Source of the DNA: Chloroflexota bacterium
GTDB lineage: Bacteria; Chloroflexota; Anaerolineae; Aggregatilineales; Phototrophicaceae
DNA length: 50,196 nucleotides
Assembly: GCA_013388745.1 (NCBI GenBank)
Contig: JACAER010000040.1
Location: 1 to 50,196, forward strand
Direction of reading: 5' to 3'
Below are positions 17,238-24,966 of the stretch, one piece after another; position 1 is the first letter of the stretch, and the number at the start of each line of letters is the position of its first letter. The notes beneath the pieces were generated by a model. It did no database searches. It saw nothing but the letters and a program-made list of their open reading frames with translations, and had not been told where the DNA came from. Position numbers and translations under genes: made by a program.

Positions 17238-18467
17238 ATGCGTATTCAGGCTGTGCTGCTGTTCGTCCTTGCGCTGCTCTGCGCCTGCCAGCCGCAGGAG
17301 CCGCAGCGCACTTTGCCGACACAGGTGAACGCCGCTGCGCTCGCTACCGAAGGCGCGGCCACCGCGCAGGCGCTCTCCGTCCAACGCACCGCCACTGCCA
17401 ACGCCCTGCTCCCGCCCACACTGCCGCCCACCTGGACACCCGCCCCGCTTGTCACCCCTACGCCGACCACACCACCACCTGCCGCCGAAGCGCCCACTTC
17501 CGGCACGCTTTTTTATCTCTACAACGGCGACTCCATCGCTCGCGTGGCCGCCGACGGCCTGGCGCAGTCGCAGTTAATCCTGCTGGGCAGCGCGCTCGAT
17601 GCGCTCACGCCGTCCCCCGATGGCACACTGCTGGCCTATGTCGCCCAGGGCAACGGCAGCGCGCGCGAAGTCTTCATCACCAATTTAGACGGCACGTACA
17701 GCCAGCAAATCTCGTGTCTCGGCTTTCCGCGCATCCTGTATCCCACCTGGCGGCGTGACGGCGGCGCTATCGCTTTTATGGCCTCACAAACACCCGAAGG
17801 CCCGCTCGATATTTACGTCGCCGAAATCGTCGGCGCCAACACCTGCCCCGACGGCAACAACCAGCGCCAGCTTACGCGCATCGGCAGCCAGCGTCTCGCC
17901 GGCCTGACCTGGAACGCCGCCGGCGATCGCCTCTTTTTCAGCGATTTTCAGCTTAAAGCGGTCGATGTGTCCACAGGTCTCGTGTTCGATATTACGCCCG
18001 CCAGCGGCTACGGCCCGGATACCTCGCCCGTGTTCAATCCGCGCGACGGCCTGCTCTATTTCCTGCGTCCCACGCGCGCGGATCGCATCGAAGGCCAGCT
18101 TCACCGCCAGGATTTGTCACGCATCATCGCCGGCCAACTCCCGCCCCCGCCTGGCGCTATCTCTGGCTTTACCGCCACCGAAATTCGCCTCAGCGACAAT
18201 GGCGACAATCTGCTGCTGCTGGGCGCAGACGGCGCGATCTATCTCTATAATGTGTCGCGCGGCTCCATCGTCGAACTGGTCGGCAGCCTCTTCGGCACGC
18301 CGCCCGACCCGACTTTTAGCCCCGACGCGCAGTTCGTGGCTTATATCGCCCTGGCCGCCGTCGCCCCGCAAATTTACGTCGTAGCACGCACCGGCGGCAC
18401 CGTCACCGTCATGACCGACCACAACGAGGGCACAGTATCGGATTTAGTGTGGTTATCGGGGAGCTAG
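17238..18467 (+). CDS. Lipoprotein with TolB/PD40-type beta-propeller
   Basis: 409 residues; ribosome site GTGAGG. The signal peptide ends in ALLCAC (lipobox, Cys17). A Thr/Pro-rich linker spans about 20-90 (TLPPTWTPAPLVTPTPTT). The rest shows repeated PD40/WD40-like strands: ALTPSPDGTLLAYVAQG, PTWRRDGGAIAFMAS, LTWNAAGDRLFFSD, SPVFNPRDGLLYFL, IRLSDNGDNLLLLG and PTFSPDAQFVAYIA, consistent with a six-bladed propeller. It is expected on the outer face of the membrane. The ligand is unknown. A TATAAT box is at 17193-17198. Confidence 0.88.
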   Translation: MRIQAVLLFVLALLCACQPQEPQRTLPTQVNAAALATEGAATAQALSVQRTATANALLPPTLPPTWTPAPLVTPTPTTPPPAAEAPTSGTLFYLYNGDSIARVAADGLAQSQLILLGSALDALTPSPDGTLLAYVAQGNGSAREVFITNLDGTYSQQISCLGFPRILYPTWRRDGGAIAFMASQTPEGPLDIYVAEIVGANTCPDGNNQRQLTRIGSQRLAGLTWNAAGDRLFFSDFQLKAVDVSTGLVFDITPASGYGPDTSPVFNPRDGLLYFLRPTRADRIEGQLHRQDLSRIIAGQLPPPPGAISGFTATEIRLSDNGDNLLLLGADGAIYLYNVSRGSIVELVGSLFGTPPDPTFSPDAQFVAYIALAAVAPQIYVVARTGGTVTVMTDHNEGTVSDLVWLSGS

Positions 18468-18505
18468 GGCGCGTTCAGCGGAGTCGATGTACGAGAAGCG
18501 CCGCT

Positions 18506-18537
18506 TTTTACGCGCGTATTTTACGCGCGTATTTTAC
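18506..18537. repeat. Tandem 13-base palindrome-bearing repeat
   Basis: TTTTACGCGCGTA occurs twice in tandem with a third partial copy (TTTTAC). Each unit contains the 10-base palindrome TACGCGCGTA. It fills the short gap between the convergent genes at 17238 and 18557. Confidence 0.75.
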
Positions 18538-18556
18538 TGACGAGGGTGAACTTGCG

Positions 18557-18970
18557 CTAAACGCCGTTGCTGCGTTCGCCGCTGATAATGCGCCGCAGGT
18601 AACTGGCAAACTGCCGGCGTGGGATCGGTCTCACAACCAGGCCCGCAAAACCCGCGCGGCGCACTTTTTCGCGCAGCTCGTCTGTCAGCGTGTCGGCGAT
18701 CGCGATCAGCGGCAGCGCCGCCAGCACACTGTCAGTTTTCAACGCCCGGCACAGCGCGAAAGCGTCGGCGTCCGGCAGACTCACGTTAATCAGGATGGCG
18801 TCGAGGCGCGGGTACATCGCGCGCGCCTGTTCCACCACCTTCACGCCGGTGGTGTTGCGCTTAAAGCCGATCTCCAGCGTTTTCAGCAGCGCGGAGAGCG
18901 TCATCAGGTTATGGGCATCGCCATCGACAATCAAGATACTGATCGCATCGTGCATAAACATTGGCCCCAT
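18557..18970 (-). CDS. Response-regulator receiver domain lacking its phosphoacceptor
   Basis: 137 residues, a stand-alone receiver fold (ISILIVDGDAHNLMTLSALL at the start, then the P-D-x-D loop). Of the phosphorylation residues, the acidic pair is DGD (D16, D18). The phosphoacceptor is Asn62 (AILINVSLP). The switch Thr/Ser is Ala92 and the conserved Lys is Arg114 (VVRPIP). It is therefore a pseudo-receiver that probably works by binding partners, not by phosphotransfer. An alternative start is the ATG at 18955. It is divergent from the hydrolase at 19147 across an AT-rich gap. Confidence 0.85.
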   Translation of the reverse strand: MGPMFMHDAISILIVDGDAHNLMTLSALLKTLEIGFKRNTTGVKVVEQARAMYPRLDAILINVSLPDADAFALCRALKTDSVLAALPLIAIADTLTDELREKVRRAGFAGLVVRPIPRRQFASYLRRIISGERSNGV

Positions 18971-19094
18971 CTCAGCCGAGCTTAAGGCTTTCTAATACCT
19001 ATTTTAATCACGAACTTAATTTTTCACCATATAAATTGGAGAGGTTGCGAAAAAATTCATGATTTTCATGAAGATCACAAAACAGGTAGAATTC

Positions 19095-19123
19095 TTGCTA
19101 AAGTGCCGGGTTCATTCATAATG
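19095..19123 (+). promoter_or_regulatory. Candidate sigma-70-type promoter of the hydrolase gene
   Basis: TTGCTA (19095-19100) and CATAAT (19118-19123) are 17 bases apart, in an AT-rich divergent gap, 24 bases ahead of the start codon. The motif TTCATGA occurs twice, 9 bases apart, a little upstream (around 19058-19075) and could be an operator. Confidence 0.6.
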
Positions 19124-19146
19124 GTTATGCCCCTGGTGAGGTGAAG

Positions 19147-20028
19147 ATGTCGCAGATCGAAAAAACGGTATTTTACAAAGTCGATGGGCAGGCGCTGCAT
19201 GTCCACGAAGACGGGCCAGAAGACGGCCAGATCGTGCTGGTCGTGCATGGCTGGTCCAGTTCGTGGTATGCGCTTTCGCCGCTCTTCAAAGATCTGCGCA
19301 ATCGCTTTCGCCTGCTGGCGGTTGACCTGCCCGGCTATGGCGAATCGCCGCGCTTCGAAGAACGCACGACGATCGCCGCCTATGCCGACTTTTTAGCCAA
19401 ATTCGTGCGCCAGCTTTCCGACCAGCCGATTGTCTATATCGGCCATTCGATGGGCGGCATGATCGGCATGACGATGGCGCTGCGCCATCCCGATTTGATC
19501 GAACGGATGGTAGCGCTGTGTCCGACGGTCAGTGGCAATTTGTCCTCGTTTATCAACGCCTTTGTCTCGCCCATCACGCTGCTGGAACGCTTCGGTCCGC
19601 TCAACTGGCTCGTTTCGCTCCTCGAACCGCATGTGATCGGCCTCACCGATCGCCTGATGCGCCCGGCCTCTTTCGCCGATCGCACGCAGATTCCCGAAGA
19701 AGAATACAAACGCCTGCGCTACGATGCCCGCCGTCCGGGACAGGGGCGGGTGCGCGCGGAATGCTACTGGGCCATGCGTAACAATGACCTGCGCGGCCAG
19801 ATCAGCAAAATCGACGTACCTACGCTCATTTTGTGGGGCATGGAAGACAACACGGTTCCCCTGCGCGACGCCAGCGCCGTGGCTCTCGAATGGCCGGACG
19901 CCGATTTGCGTGTGATCCCCAACGCCGGGCATTGGCCGCAGTTCGAGGCCGCCGAAACGACGCGCCGCTATGTCAAAGCCTTTTTGGGCACGCCCGCCAA
20001 GCTCTTTAAATTTTACGACCTGGATTAG
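19147..20028 (+). CDS. Alpha/beta hydrolase
   Basis: 293 residues from the ATG at 19147, with GAGGTGA just upstream (an in-frame GTG at 19141 overlaps that site and is less likely). LVVHGWSSSWY is the oxyanion loop, Ser101 is in GHSMGG, the acid is in GMEDNTVPL and His in AGHWPQFEA, so the triad is complete. A helical cap lies between (LLERFGPLNWLVSLLEPHVI). It is similar in plan to the hydrolase at 16311 but with a different cap. Substrate unknown. Confidence 0.88.
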   Translation: MSQIEKTVFYKVDGQALHVHEDGPEDGQIVLVVHGWSSSWYALSPLFKDLRNRFRLLAVDLPGYGESPRFEERTTIAAYADFLAKFVRQLSDQPIVYIGHSMGGMIGMTMALRHPDLIERMVALCPTVSGNLSSFINAFVSPITLLERFGPLNWLVSLLEPHVIGLTDRLMRPASFADRTQIPEEEYKRLRYDARRPGQGRVRAECYWAMRNNDLRGQISKIDVPTLILWGMEDNTVPLRDASAVALEWPDADLRVIPNAGHWPQFEAAETTRRYVKAFLGTPAKLFKFYDLD

Positions 20029-20030
20029 TA

Positions 20031-20061
20031 GGGACACGGTCTGCCGCGTCCGCCGCGAAAA
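20031..20061 (+). repeat. REP-like intergenic repeat, copy 2
   Basis: It starts GGGACACGGTCTGCCG and ends CCGCCGCGAAAA. It begins 2 bases after the hydrolase stop and sits between convergent genes, so it may double as a transcript-end structure (GGACACGG against CCGCGTCC, one mismatch). Confidence 0.7.
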
Positions 20062-20082
20062 TATTCGATCGCCTGATCTGTT

Positions 20083-20907
20083 TCAGGGCTTGCGATTCGC
20101 CTCCAGCCATTTCACGGCGAAATCCACCAGCGGCCTCTGCCTCATAAAACGCACTTCCGCGCGCCCCACGCGCCCGCGCGCGAGGCCGTGCGCTGCCTCA
20201 TAAGCGTCGCCAAGCTGCACGAAATCGGCGTCGCTGATGTCCATCATCCTGTACTGCACCCACTGCCGCGCGCCATCTACCAGCATCGGTACGCCCTGCT
20301 CCGTATACGTGCGCGGAATAGCGGCGCGGTATTCCGCCAGATGCAGCGAGGTGTTATTGCCATGATCGACACCCAGCAAAAACACATAACCATCCCGTTC
20401 GTATAATTTCCCGATCGGCGAACCATCGTCGAACAACCGCTCCAACCGTTCCAGCGTATCCTGATTCGCCGTCAGATATTCGGCGTTAGGCCCCAGCGCC
20501 GCGAATGAGGCGTCGGGGTTGGCGCTGCGCAGCACGCCCGGCCAGTGCCGGAACAGTTCCGCCACCCTGCCCATGCCATAGGTCGGCGTGATCGCCGGGT
20601 CATAGGCCGGCATCTGTTGGCGGATCACCGGCCACCAGTGTTCCGGCACCGGTGGATTTTTCCAGTGGCGCGGTTCCGTCAAATCTGCCGTGAAGGTCGG
20701 CATCATGAGTGTGCCGTCGGGCGTCAGCACGCGCAGCAGCGCTTGAATCACCGCCACCGCGCCCCCCGCGATCCAGCCCATAGCGCTCATGCGTGTATGC
20801 ACCAGCACCGTTTGTCCCGCCGCCAGCCCGCACGCCGCGAACTGCTCCGCCAGCGAGTCCACGGTCAGCGGCAAAAACTCTGCGTTTATCGTCTCATACT
20901 CAGACAT
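20083..20907 (-). CDS. AAC(3)-family (YokD-like) acetyl-CoA-dependent N-acetyltransferase
   Basis: 274 residues; ribosome site GGAG 6 bases ahead. VLVHTRMSAMGWIAGGA and LLRVLTPDGTLMMPTFTADLTEP form the N-terminal signature of the antibiotic N-acetyltransferase family. RSANPDASFAALGPNAEYL and LLGVDHGNNTSLHLAEYRA (with the active-site His and Glu) complete it. Classical members acetylate the 3-amino group of aminoglycosides; many chromosomal homologues have other or unknown substrates. Gene context shows no mobile element, so I would not infer resistance. Confidence 0.88.
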   Translation of the reverse strand: MSEYETINAEFLPLTVDSLAEQFAACGLAAGQTVLVHTRMSAMGWIAGGAVAVIQALLRVLTPDGTLMMPTFTADLTEPRHWKNPPVPEHWWPVIRQQMPAYDPAITPTYGMGRVAELFRHWPGVLRSANPDASFAALGPNAEYLTANQDTLERLERLFDDGSPIGKLYERDGYVFLLGVDHGNNTSLHLAEYRAAIPRTYTEQGVPMLVDGARQWVQYRMMDISDADFVQLGDAYEAAHGLARGRVGRAEVRFMRQRPLVDFAVKWLEANRKP

Positions 20908-20942
20908 CTTTTACTCCAATCTGTTTGAATAACGCCCGGTAG

Positions 20943-20978
20943 GGACGAGGCAGGCTGTGTTCTACACGAAAGCATAGG
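20943..20978 (+). repeat. REP-like intergenic repeat, divergent copy 3
   Basis: It starts GGGACGAGGCAGGC and later contains ACGAAAGCATAGGC. It shares the GGGACRAGGC head and the CGAAA tail region with copies 1 and 2 but the middle differs. It lies upstream of the AAC(3)-like gene. Confidence 0.4.
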
Positions 20979-21085
20979 CAAACCTGCTTGAGATCCTTCT
21001 CAGCAAAATCTCCATTAGAAACCAGGCCGCTCTTGTGCTACCTTATAATCATGACAGCGATGATTTGGCAATAAGGTATACGTAC

Positions 21086-22108
21086 ATGAAGATTGCTTTG
21101 ATTGGGGCCGGCAATGTCGGTCAGGGACTGCTGCAACTGCTGCGCGATAAAGGCGCCGCTTTAGCCACCGAGCTGGGCTTGCACGCGCAGGTGGTGGCTG
21201 TCGCCACGCGCCGGCACGGCACATTATATCATCCCCAGGGGCTGGACGCAGCCGGCGTGCTCGACGCGCTCGCGGCGGGTGATCTGCGCCATTACCCACA
21301 GAGCAGCGGCCTGGCGCGTGATTGGGACGCCGCGCGTATCGCCCGCGAAGCGCAGGCCGACACCCTGATCGAAGCCAGCCCCACCGACCTGCACAGCGGC
21401 CAGCCCGCGCTCGATCTCTGCCTGGCGGCTTTTGCCAGCGGCAAGCATGTCGTCCTCGCCAACAAAGGCCCGCTAGCCGTCGCGTATCACACCCTGACCG
21501 ACGCCGCGCGTCGCGCCAATAAACTGCTGCGCTTCGAGGCCACCGTCATGGGCGGCACACCTTCCATACGTCTCGCGCAGCAGGCGCTCGCCGGCTGTGT
21601 CATCCGTGAAGCGCGCGGCATTCTCAACGGCACCACCAATTACATCCTCACCCAAATGGAAAACGGCACCTCCTACGTCGATGCGCTGGCGCAGGCGCAG
21701 CGCCTGGGTTATGCCGAAGCCGACCCCAGTGCCGATGTCGATGGTTGGGACGCGGCCGGCAAAGCGCTTATTCTCGCCGCCGCCCTTTTCGGCACAACCC
21801 TGCGCCTCGACCAGATGCAGGTGCAGGGCATTCGCGGCCTGACGCGCGACAATATTTTCAGCGCGCACCAGGAAGGCGAATGCTGGAAACTCGTTGCCCG
21901 CGTCACACCCGAAGGCGGCAGCGTCCAGCCCCAGCGCCTGCTGATCAGCGACCCGCTGGCCAACGTCAAAGGCATCACCAATGCTGTCACCTATGTCACG
22001 GATGTTCTGGGCGAAGTCACGCTCGTTGGACCGGGCGCCGGCGGTCTGCAAACCGGCTTTGCCCTGCTGTCCGATCTAGTGGACATCCAGCGAGTAGCCC
22101 GCCATTGA
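21086..22108 (+). CDS. hom: Homoserine dehydrogenase
   Basis: 340 residues from the ATG at 21086 (AAGGT upstream; TATAAT at 21044-21049). N-terminal Rossmann motif IALIGAGNVGQGLLQLL, then VLANKGPLAV (substrate-binding Lys), then the family signature ARGILNGTTNYILTQM and GYAEADPSADVDGWDAAGKA with catalytic Asp and Lys. It reduces aspartate semialdehyde to homoserine with NAD(P)H in the Thr/Met pathway. It ends without the C-terminal ACT domain found in many bacterial forms, so it is probably not threonine-inhibited. No other Thr genes are adjacent. Confidence 0.9.
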   Translation: MKIALIGAGNVGQGLLQLLRDKGAALATELGLHAQVVAVATRRHGTLYHPQGLDAAGVLDALAAGDLRHYPQSSGLARDWDAARIAREAQADTLIEASPTDLHSGQPALDLCLAAFASGKHVVLANKGPLAVAYHTLTDAARRANKLLRFEATVMGGTPSIRLAQQALAGCVIREARGILNGTTNYILTQMENGTSYVDALAQAQRLGYAEADPSADVDGWDAAGKALILAAALFGTTLRLDQMQVQGIRGLTRDNIFSAHQEGECWKLVARVTPEGGSVQPQRLLISDPLANVKGITNAVTYVTDVLGEVTLVGPGAGGLQTGFALLSDLVDIQRVARH

Positions 22109-22159
22109 AATTCGATGTAATATGAAAATATCATTGAGTCAAATCGGGATAGCACAACA

Positions 22160-23275
22160 ATGACCAAAGCAAAAATCCTCGTGGTCGAAGACGATACCCA
22201 CCTGCTGCAAGGCATTCACGACATCCTCACGCTGGAGGATTACGACGTGATAACCGCCGAAAACGGCAAGTTGGCGGTGGACGCGCTCGGCAAAGCGCAA
22301 AAACTGCCTGATTTGATCGTCTCCGACATCATGATGCCCGTCATGGACGGTATCGAATTTCTCAAGCATGTGCGCCAGGAAACGCAGTGGACAGGCATTC
22401 CCTTCATCTTTTTGACCGCCAAAACCGAAAAAAGCGATGTGCAGCACGGCAAACGACTCGGCGTGGATGATTATCTCTCCAAACCCTTCGACGCCGATGA
22501 TCTGCTCATCGCCGTGCAATCGCGCCTGGAACGCCAGCGCGCCCTGCACGAGTACTATAGCGCCGCCATGCGTAATCTCAAGCGTAACATCCTCATGATC
22601 CTCAACCACGAATTCCGCACGCCGCTCACGCTGGTCGTGGCCTATGCCGACATGCTGCGCGACCCCAACACCACCGCCATGAATCAGGAAGAACTGGCCG
22701 CCTTTGTCGAGGGCATCGGCTCTGGCGCAGAACGCCTGCGCCGCCTGGTCGAAAACTTCATCATGCTGGTTGAAATCGAAATGGGCGAAGCGCAAAAAAT
22801 CTATCAATGGCGGCGCGCGCCGATCATCGATATAGACGCCATGATAAGCAAAGCCTGTGACCACGTGCGCCGCAACCCCAGAGTCCACAACGAACTCAAA
22901 ATACAGCTCACGCAGCCGCTGCCGATGTTCATCGGCGATCGCGAATATTTGACTTTCGCCCTCATCCAACTGCTGGACAACGCTGTCAAATTCTCGCCCG
23001 CAGAATCGAAGATCACCATCGGCGCGCAGGCCGAAAACGACATGCTCTGCCTGTGGGTCAAAGACGAAGGGCGCGGCATCCCCGCCAAAAATATCGACGA
23101 AATCTGGGAAACCTTCCAGCAGCCCGAACGCCAGACCTACGAAGATCAGGGCGCGGGGTCGGGGCTGGCGATCGTGCGCGGCGTCGCCATGCTGCACAGC
23201 GGCTATGTCGAAGTCGAAAGCGAGCAGGGCAAGGGCAGCCGCTTCAGTCTGCTGCTGCCGATCACGCAAAACTAA
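22160..23275 (+). CDS. Receiver-histidine kinase fusion
   Basis: 371 residues. Receiver domain 1-125 with acidic pair D11/D12, phosphoacceptor D56 (VSDIMMPVMDG) and Lys in LSKPFDADD. Then a HisKA dimerisation domain with H150 in NHEFRTPL. Then HATPase_c: N box LLDNAVKFSP, G1 DEGRGIP, G2 GAGSGLAIVR. No membrane or separate sensor domain, so it is a cytoplasmic kinase whose input is its own receiver. The cognate output regulator is not in the window. It lies just upstream of pspA. Confidence 0.93.
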   Translation: MTKAKILVVEDDTHLLQGIHDILTLEDYDVITAENGKLAVDALGKAQKLPDLIVSDIMMPVMDGIEFLKHVRQETQWTGIPFIFLTAKTEKSDVQHGKRLGVDDYLSKPFDADDLLIAVQSRLERQRALHEYYSAAMRNLKRNILMILNHEFRTPLTLVVAYADMLRDPNTTAMNQEELAAFVEGIGSGAERLRRLVENFIMLVEIEMGEAQKIYQWRRAPIIDIDAMISKACDHVRRNPRVHNELKIQLTQPLPMFIGDREYLTFALIQLLDNAVKFSPAESKITIGAQAENDMLCLWVKDEGRGIPAKNIDEIWETFQQPERQTYEDQGAGSGLAIVRGVAMLHSGYVEVESEQGKGSRFSLLLPITQN

Positions 23276-23294
23276 ATCGCGCCGGCTGCGTATA

Positions 23295-23324
23295 TATAGC
23301 AGCGCCCGCCTTTTTGCTGCTATA
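23295..23324. promoter_or_regulatory. 9-bp perfect inverted repeat overlapping the pspA -10 region
   Basis: TATAGCAGC (23295-23303) and GCTGCTATA (23316-23324) form a perfect stem around a 12-base loop ending in TTTTT. The right arm overlaps a TATACT box (23321-23326). It could be a hairpin ending the kinase transcript or an operator for pspA. Confidence 0.5.
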
Positions 23325-23366
23325 CTTGAGGCAAACATTGTACGCCCGATAGGAGACATAACCCTT

Positions 23367-24062
23367 ATGGCCCCCTCTCTGCTGGAAAAAATCCAAACGC
23401 TCATCAGCGCCAATTTGCACGCCATGGTAGACCGCGCGCTCGAAACCAATTCCGTGCAGGTGATGGACGAATACATCCGTCAGGTCGAAAAAAATCTCGA
23501 AGCGCTCGAAGACTCGGCGGCCACCGTGGGCGGCACCGTCAAAACGCTCAAGCGTAAATACGAAGAATTTGCCGCCGCCGCTGAAAAACTGGATCGCGAC
23601 ATCGACACGCTGCTCATGAAAGGCAAGGACGACCTGGCCGCCGCGGCGCAGGCCGAACTCAACACCAAACAACAGCTTTCGCAGGAATACTACGAGCAGT
23701 GGCAGTCGCAGGATCAGCAGTATCAGAAGATGCTCGATATGCGCCTCAAGCTCGAAGGCCGCCTCACCAGCATCCGCCAGGAACGCGAACATCTGCGTTC
23801 GCTCATCGAACTGGCCGAAGCCAAAAAAGTCACTCTCAAGACCATCAAGAGCCTCGATCAACTCTCCACCGTCGGCGACGAACAGATCAGCAGCCTGGCC
23901 GACAACATCCGCCAGCGTCTCGATCAGGAAGATGCCCGGCTGGAAGTGGCGACCCGCAATATTTCCGCCGAAATCGACGATGCGGTGCGTTCCGGCGAAG
24001 TCGAACGCCAACTGGAAGAACGCCGTCGTCGTTTGAACACCGGCGGCAGCTCTGGCGGCTAG
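23367..24062 (+). CDS. PspA/IM30 (Vipp1) family membrane-stress protein
   Basis: 231 residues from the ATG at 23367 (AGGAG upstream, 11-base spacing). LLEKIQTLISANLHAMVDRAL is the N-terminal amphipathic helix that binds membranes. The rest is long coiled coil in the usual PspA arrangement (MDEYIRQVEKNLEALEDS, KRKYEEFAAAAEKLD, LSQEYYEQWQSQDQQY). The C-terminus is Gly/Ser-rich. Such proteins form ESCRT-III-like assemblies that repair or stabilise the cytoplasmic membrane. No PspF, PspB or PspC gene is nearby. Confidence 0.85.
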   Translation: MAPSLLEKIQTLISANLHAMVDRALETNSVQVMDEYIRQVEKNLEALEDSAATVGGTVKTLKRKYEEFAAAAEKLDRDIDTLLMKGKDDLAAAAQAELNTKQQLSQEYYEQWQSQDQQYQKMLDMRLKLEGRLTSIRQEREHLRSLIELAEAKKVTLKTIKSLDQLSTVGDEQISSLADNIRQRLDQEDARLEVATRNISAEIDDAVRSGEVERQLEERRRRLNTGGSSGG

Positions 24063-24084
24063 GACGGAGTGCATTAGCGCAGTG

Positions 24085-24110
24085 ACAAGGGGCGTCTTTG
24101 TGCCCCTTGT
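24085..24110. other. Perfect 9-bp hairpin between pspA and the next gene
   Basis: ACAAGGGGC (24085-24093) pairs with GCCCCTTGT (24102-24110) around gtctttgt. No T-run follows, so it may act as a partial terminator or an mRNA-processing site between two related genes. The arms resemble those of the hairpin at 4744-4765. Confidence 0.5.
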
Positions 24111-24128
24111 TGATATGCGGAGAACATC

Positions 24129-24950
24129 ATGTCTGAAAATGATAAGATTCGTGGCCGCGCCTTTGGTGCGATTCTTTCTAACGCTGTGCTGCGCTGGGAA
24201 ACCGCCGTCACGCTGCTAATCACCCTCGTGCTGTATTTCGGCGTCGGCGCTAACCTGGCTATTCCCGGTTGGCAGGCCTGGTTCTGGCTGGTATTGGGCG
24301 CGCTGGCCGAAGGCGTGCTCATCGTCTCTGGCCTGACCGACCAGGAAGCCGCCCAGCAGGCCGTCGCCCGCGAGTTCGAAAGCAAGTTCGATCTGCGCAG
24401 CATCCGCAGCGATGTCGCGCGCCAGCGTTTGCGCGACGCGCTCGAATACCGCCGCAACATGCTGGAACTGGTCAAGCGGGCGCGCGGCGCTATGCGCACC
24501 TCTTTGCAGCAAACCGTAGACGACATCGGCGACTGGATCGGCCATATGTACGATCTGGCGCGGCATATCGACGATTTCGACTCCAACGATCTGGTCGAGC
24601 GCGACCTGAAAATGGTGCCGCAGGAAATCCGCAACACACAAAAACGGCTGGAACTGGAAAAAGACGCGACGGTCAAAACCGATCTGGAACAAAAACTCCA
24701 GCGTTTACAGCAGCAGCAGACTAATCTCGAAGCCACCGTCAACAGCGTCAAACGCGCCGAAATCCAGCTCGAAAGCACGCTGGCCTCACTCGGCACGGTC
24801 TACGCGCAAATGTCACTGCTGGGCAGCAAAGAAGTAGACAGCGCCCGCGCGCAGCGTCTGCGTCTGGAGATTCAGGACGAAGTTGCCAGCCTGCAAGACA
24901 CGATTGAAGCGATGAACGAAGTCCAGTCGCAGCGTTTGCGCATGCGCTGA
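24129..24950 (+). CDS. Two-TM coiled-coil membrane protein, unknown
   Basis: 273 residues; ribosome site GGAGA. Two adjacent membrane segments (AVTLLITLVLYFGVGANLAI and AWFWLVLGALAEGVLIVSGL, about 27-68) are followed by about 200 residues of charged helical, coiled-coil sequence (NTQKRLELEKDATVKTDLEQ onward, with a QQQQ run). The bulk is expected in the cytoplasm. It follows pspA by 66 bases on the same strand; a shared role in envelope maintenance is inferred from position and architecture only. Confidence 0.8.
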   Translation: MSENDKIRGRAFGAILSNAVLRWETAVTLLITLVLYFGVGANLAIPGWQAWFWLVLGALAEGVLIVSGLTDQEAAQQAVAREFESKFDLRSIRSDVARQRLRDALEYRRNMLELVKRARGAMRTSLQQTVDDIGDWIGHMYDLARHIDDFDSNDLVERDLKMVPQEIRNTQKRLELEKDATVKTDLEQKLQRLQQQQTNLEATVNSVKRAEIQLESTLASLGTVYAQMSLLGSKEVDSARAQRLRLEIQDEVASLQDTIEAMNEVQSQRLRMR

Positions 24951-24966
24951 GGCGGCGGGCCTGACC

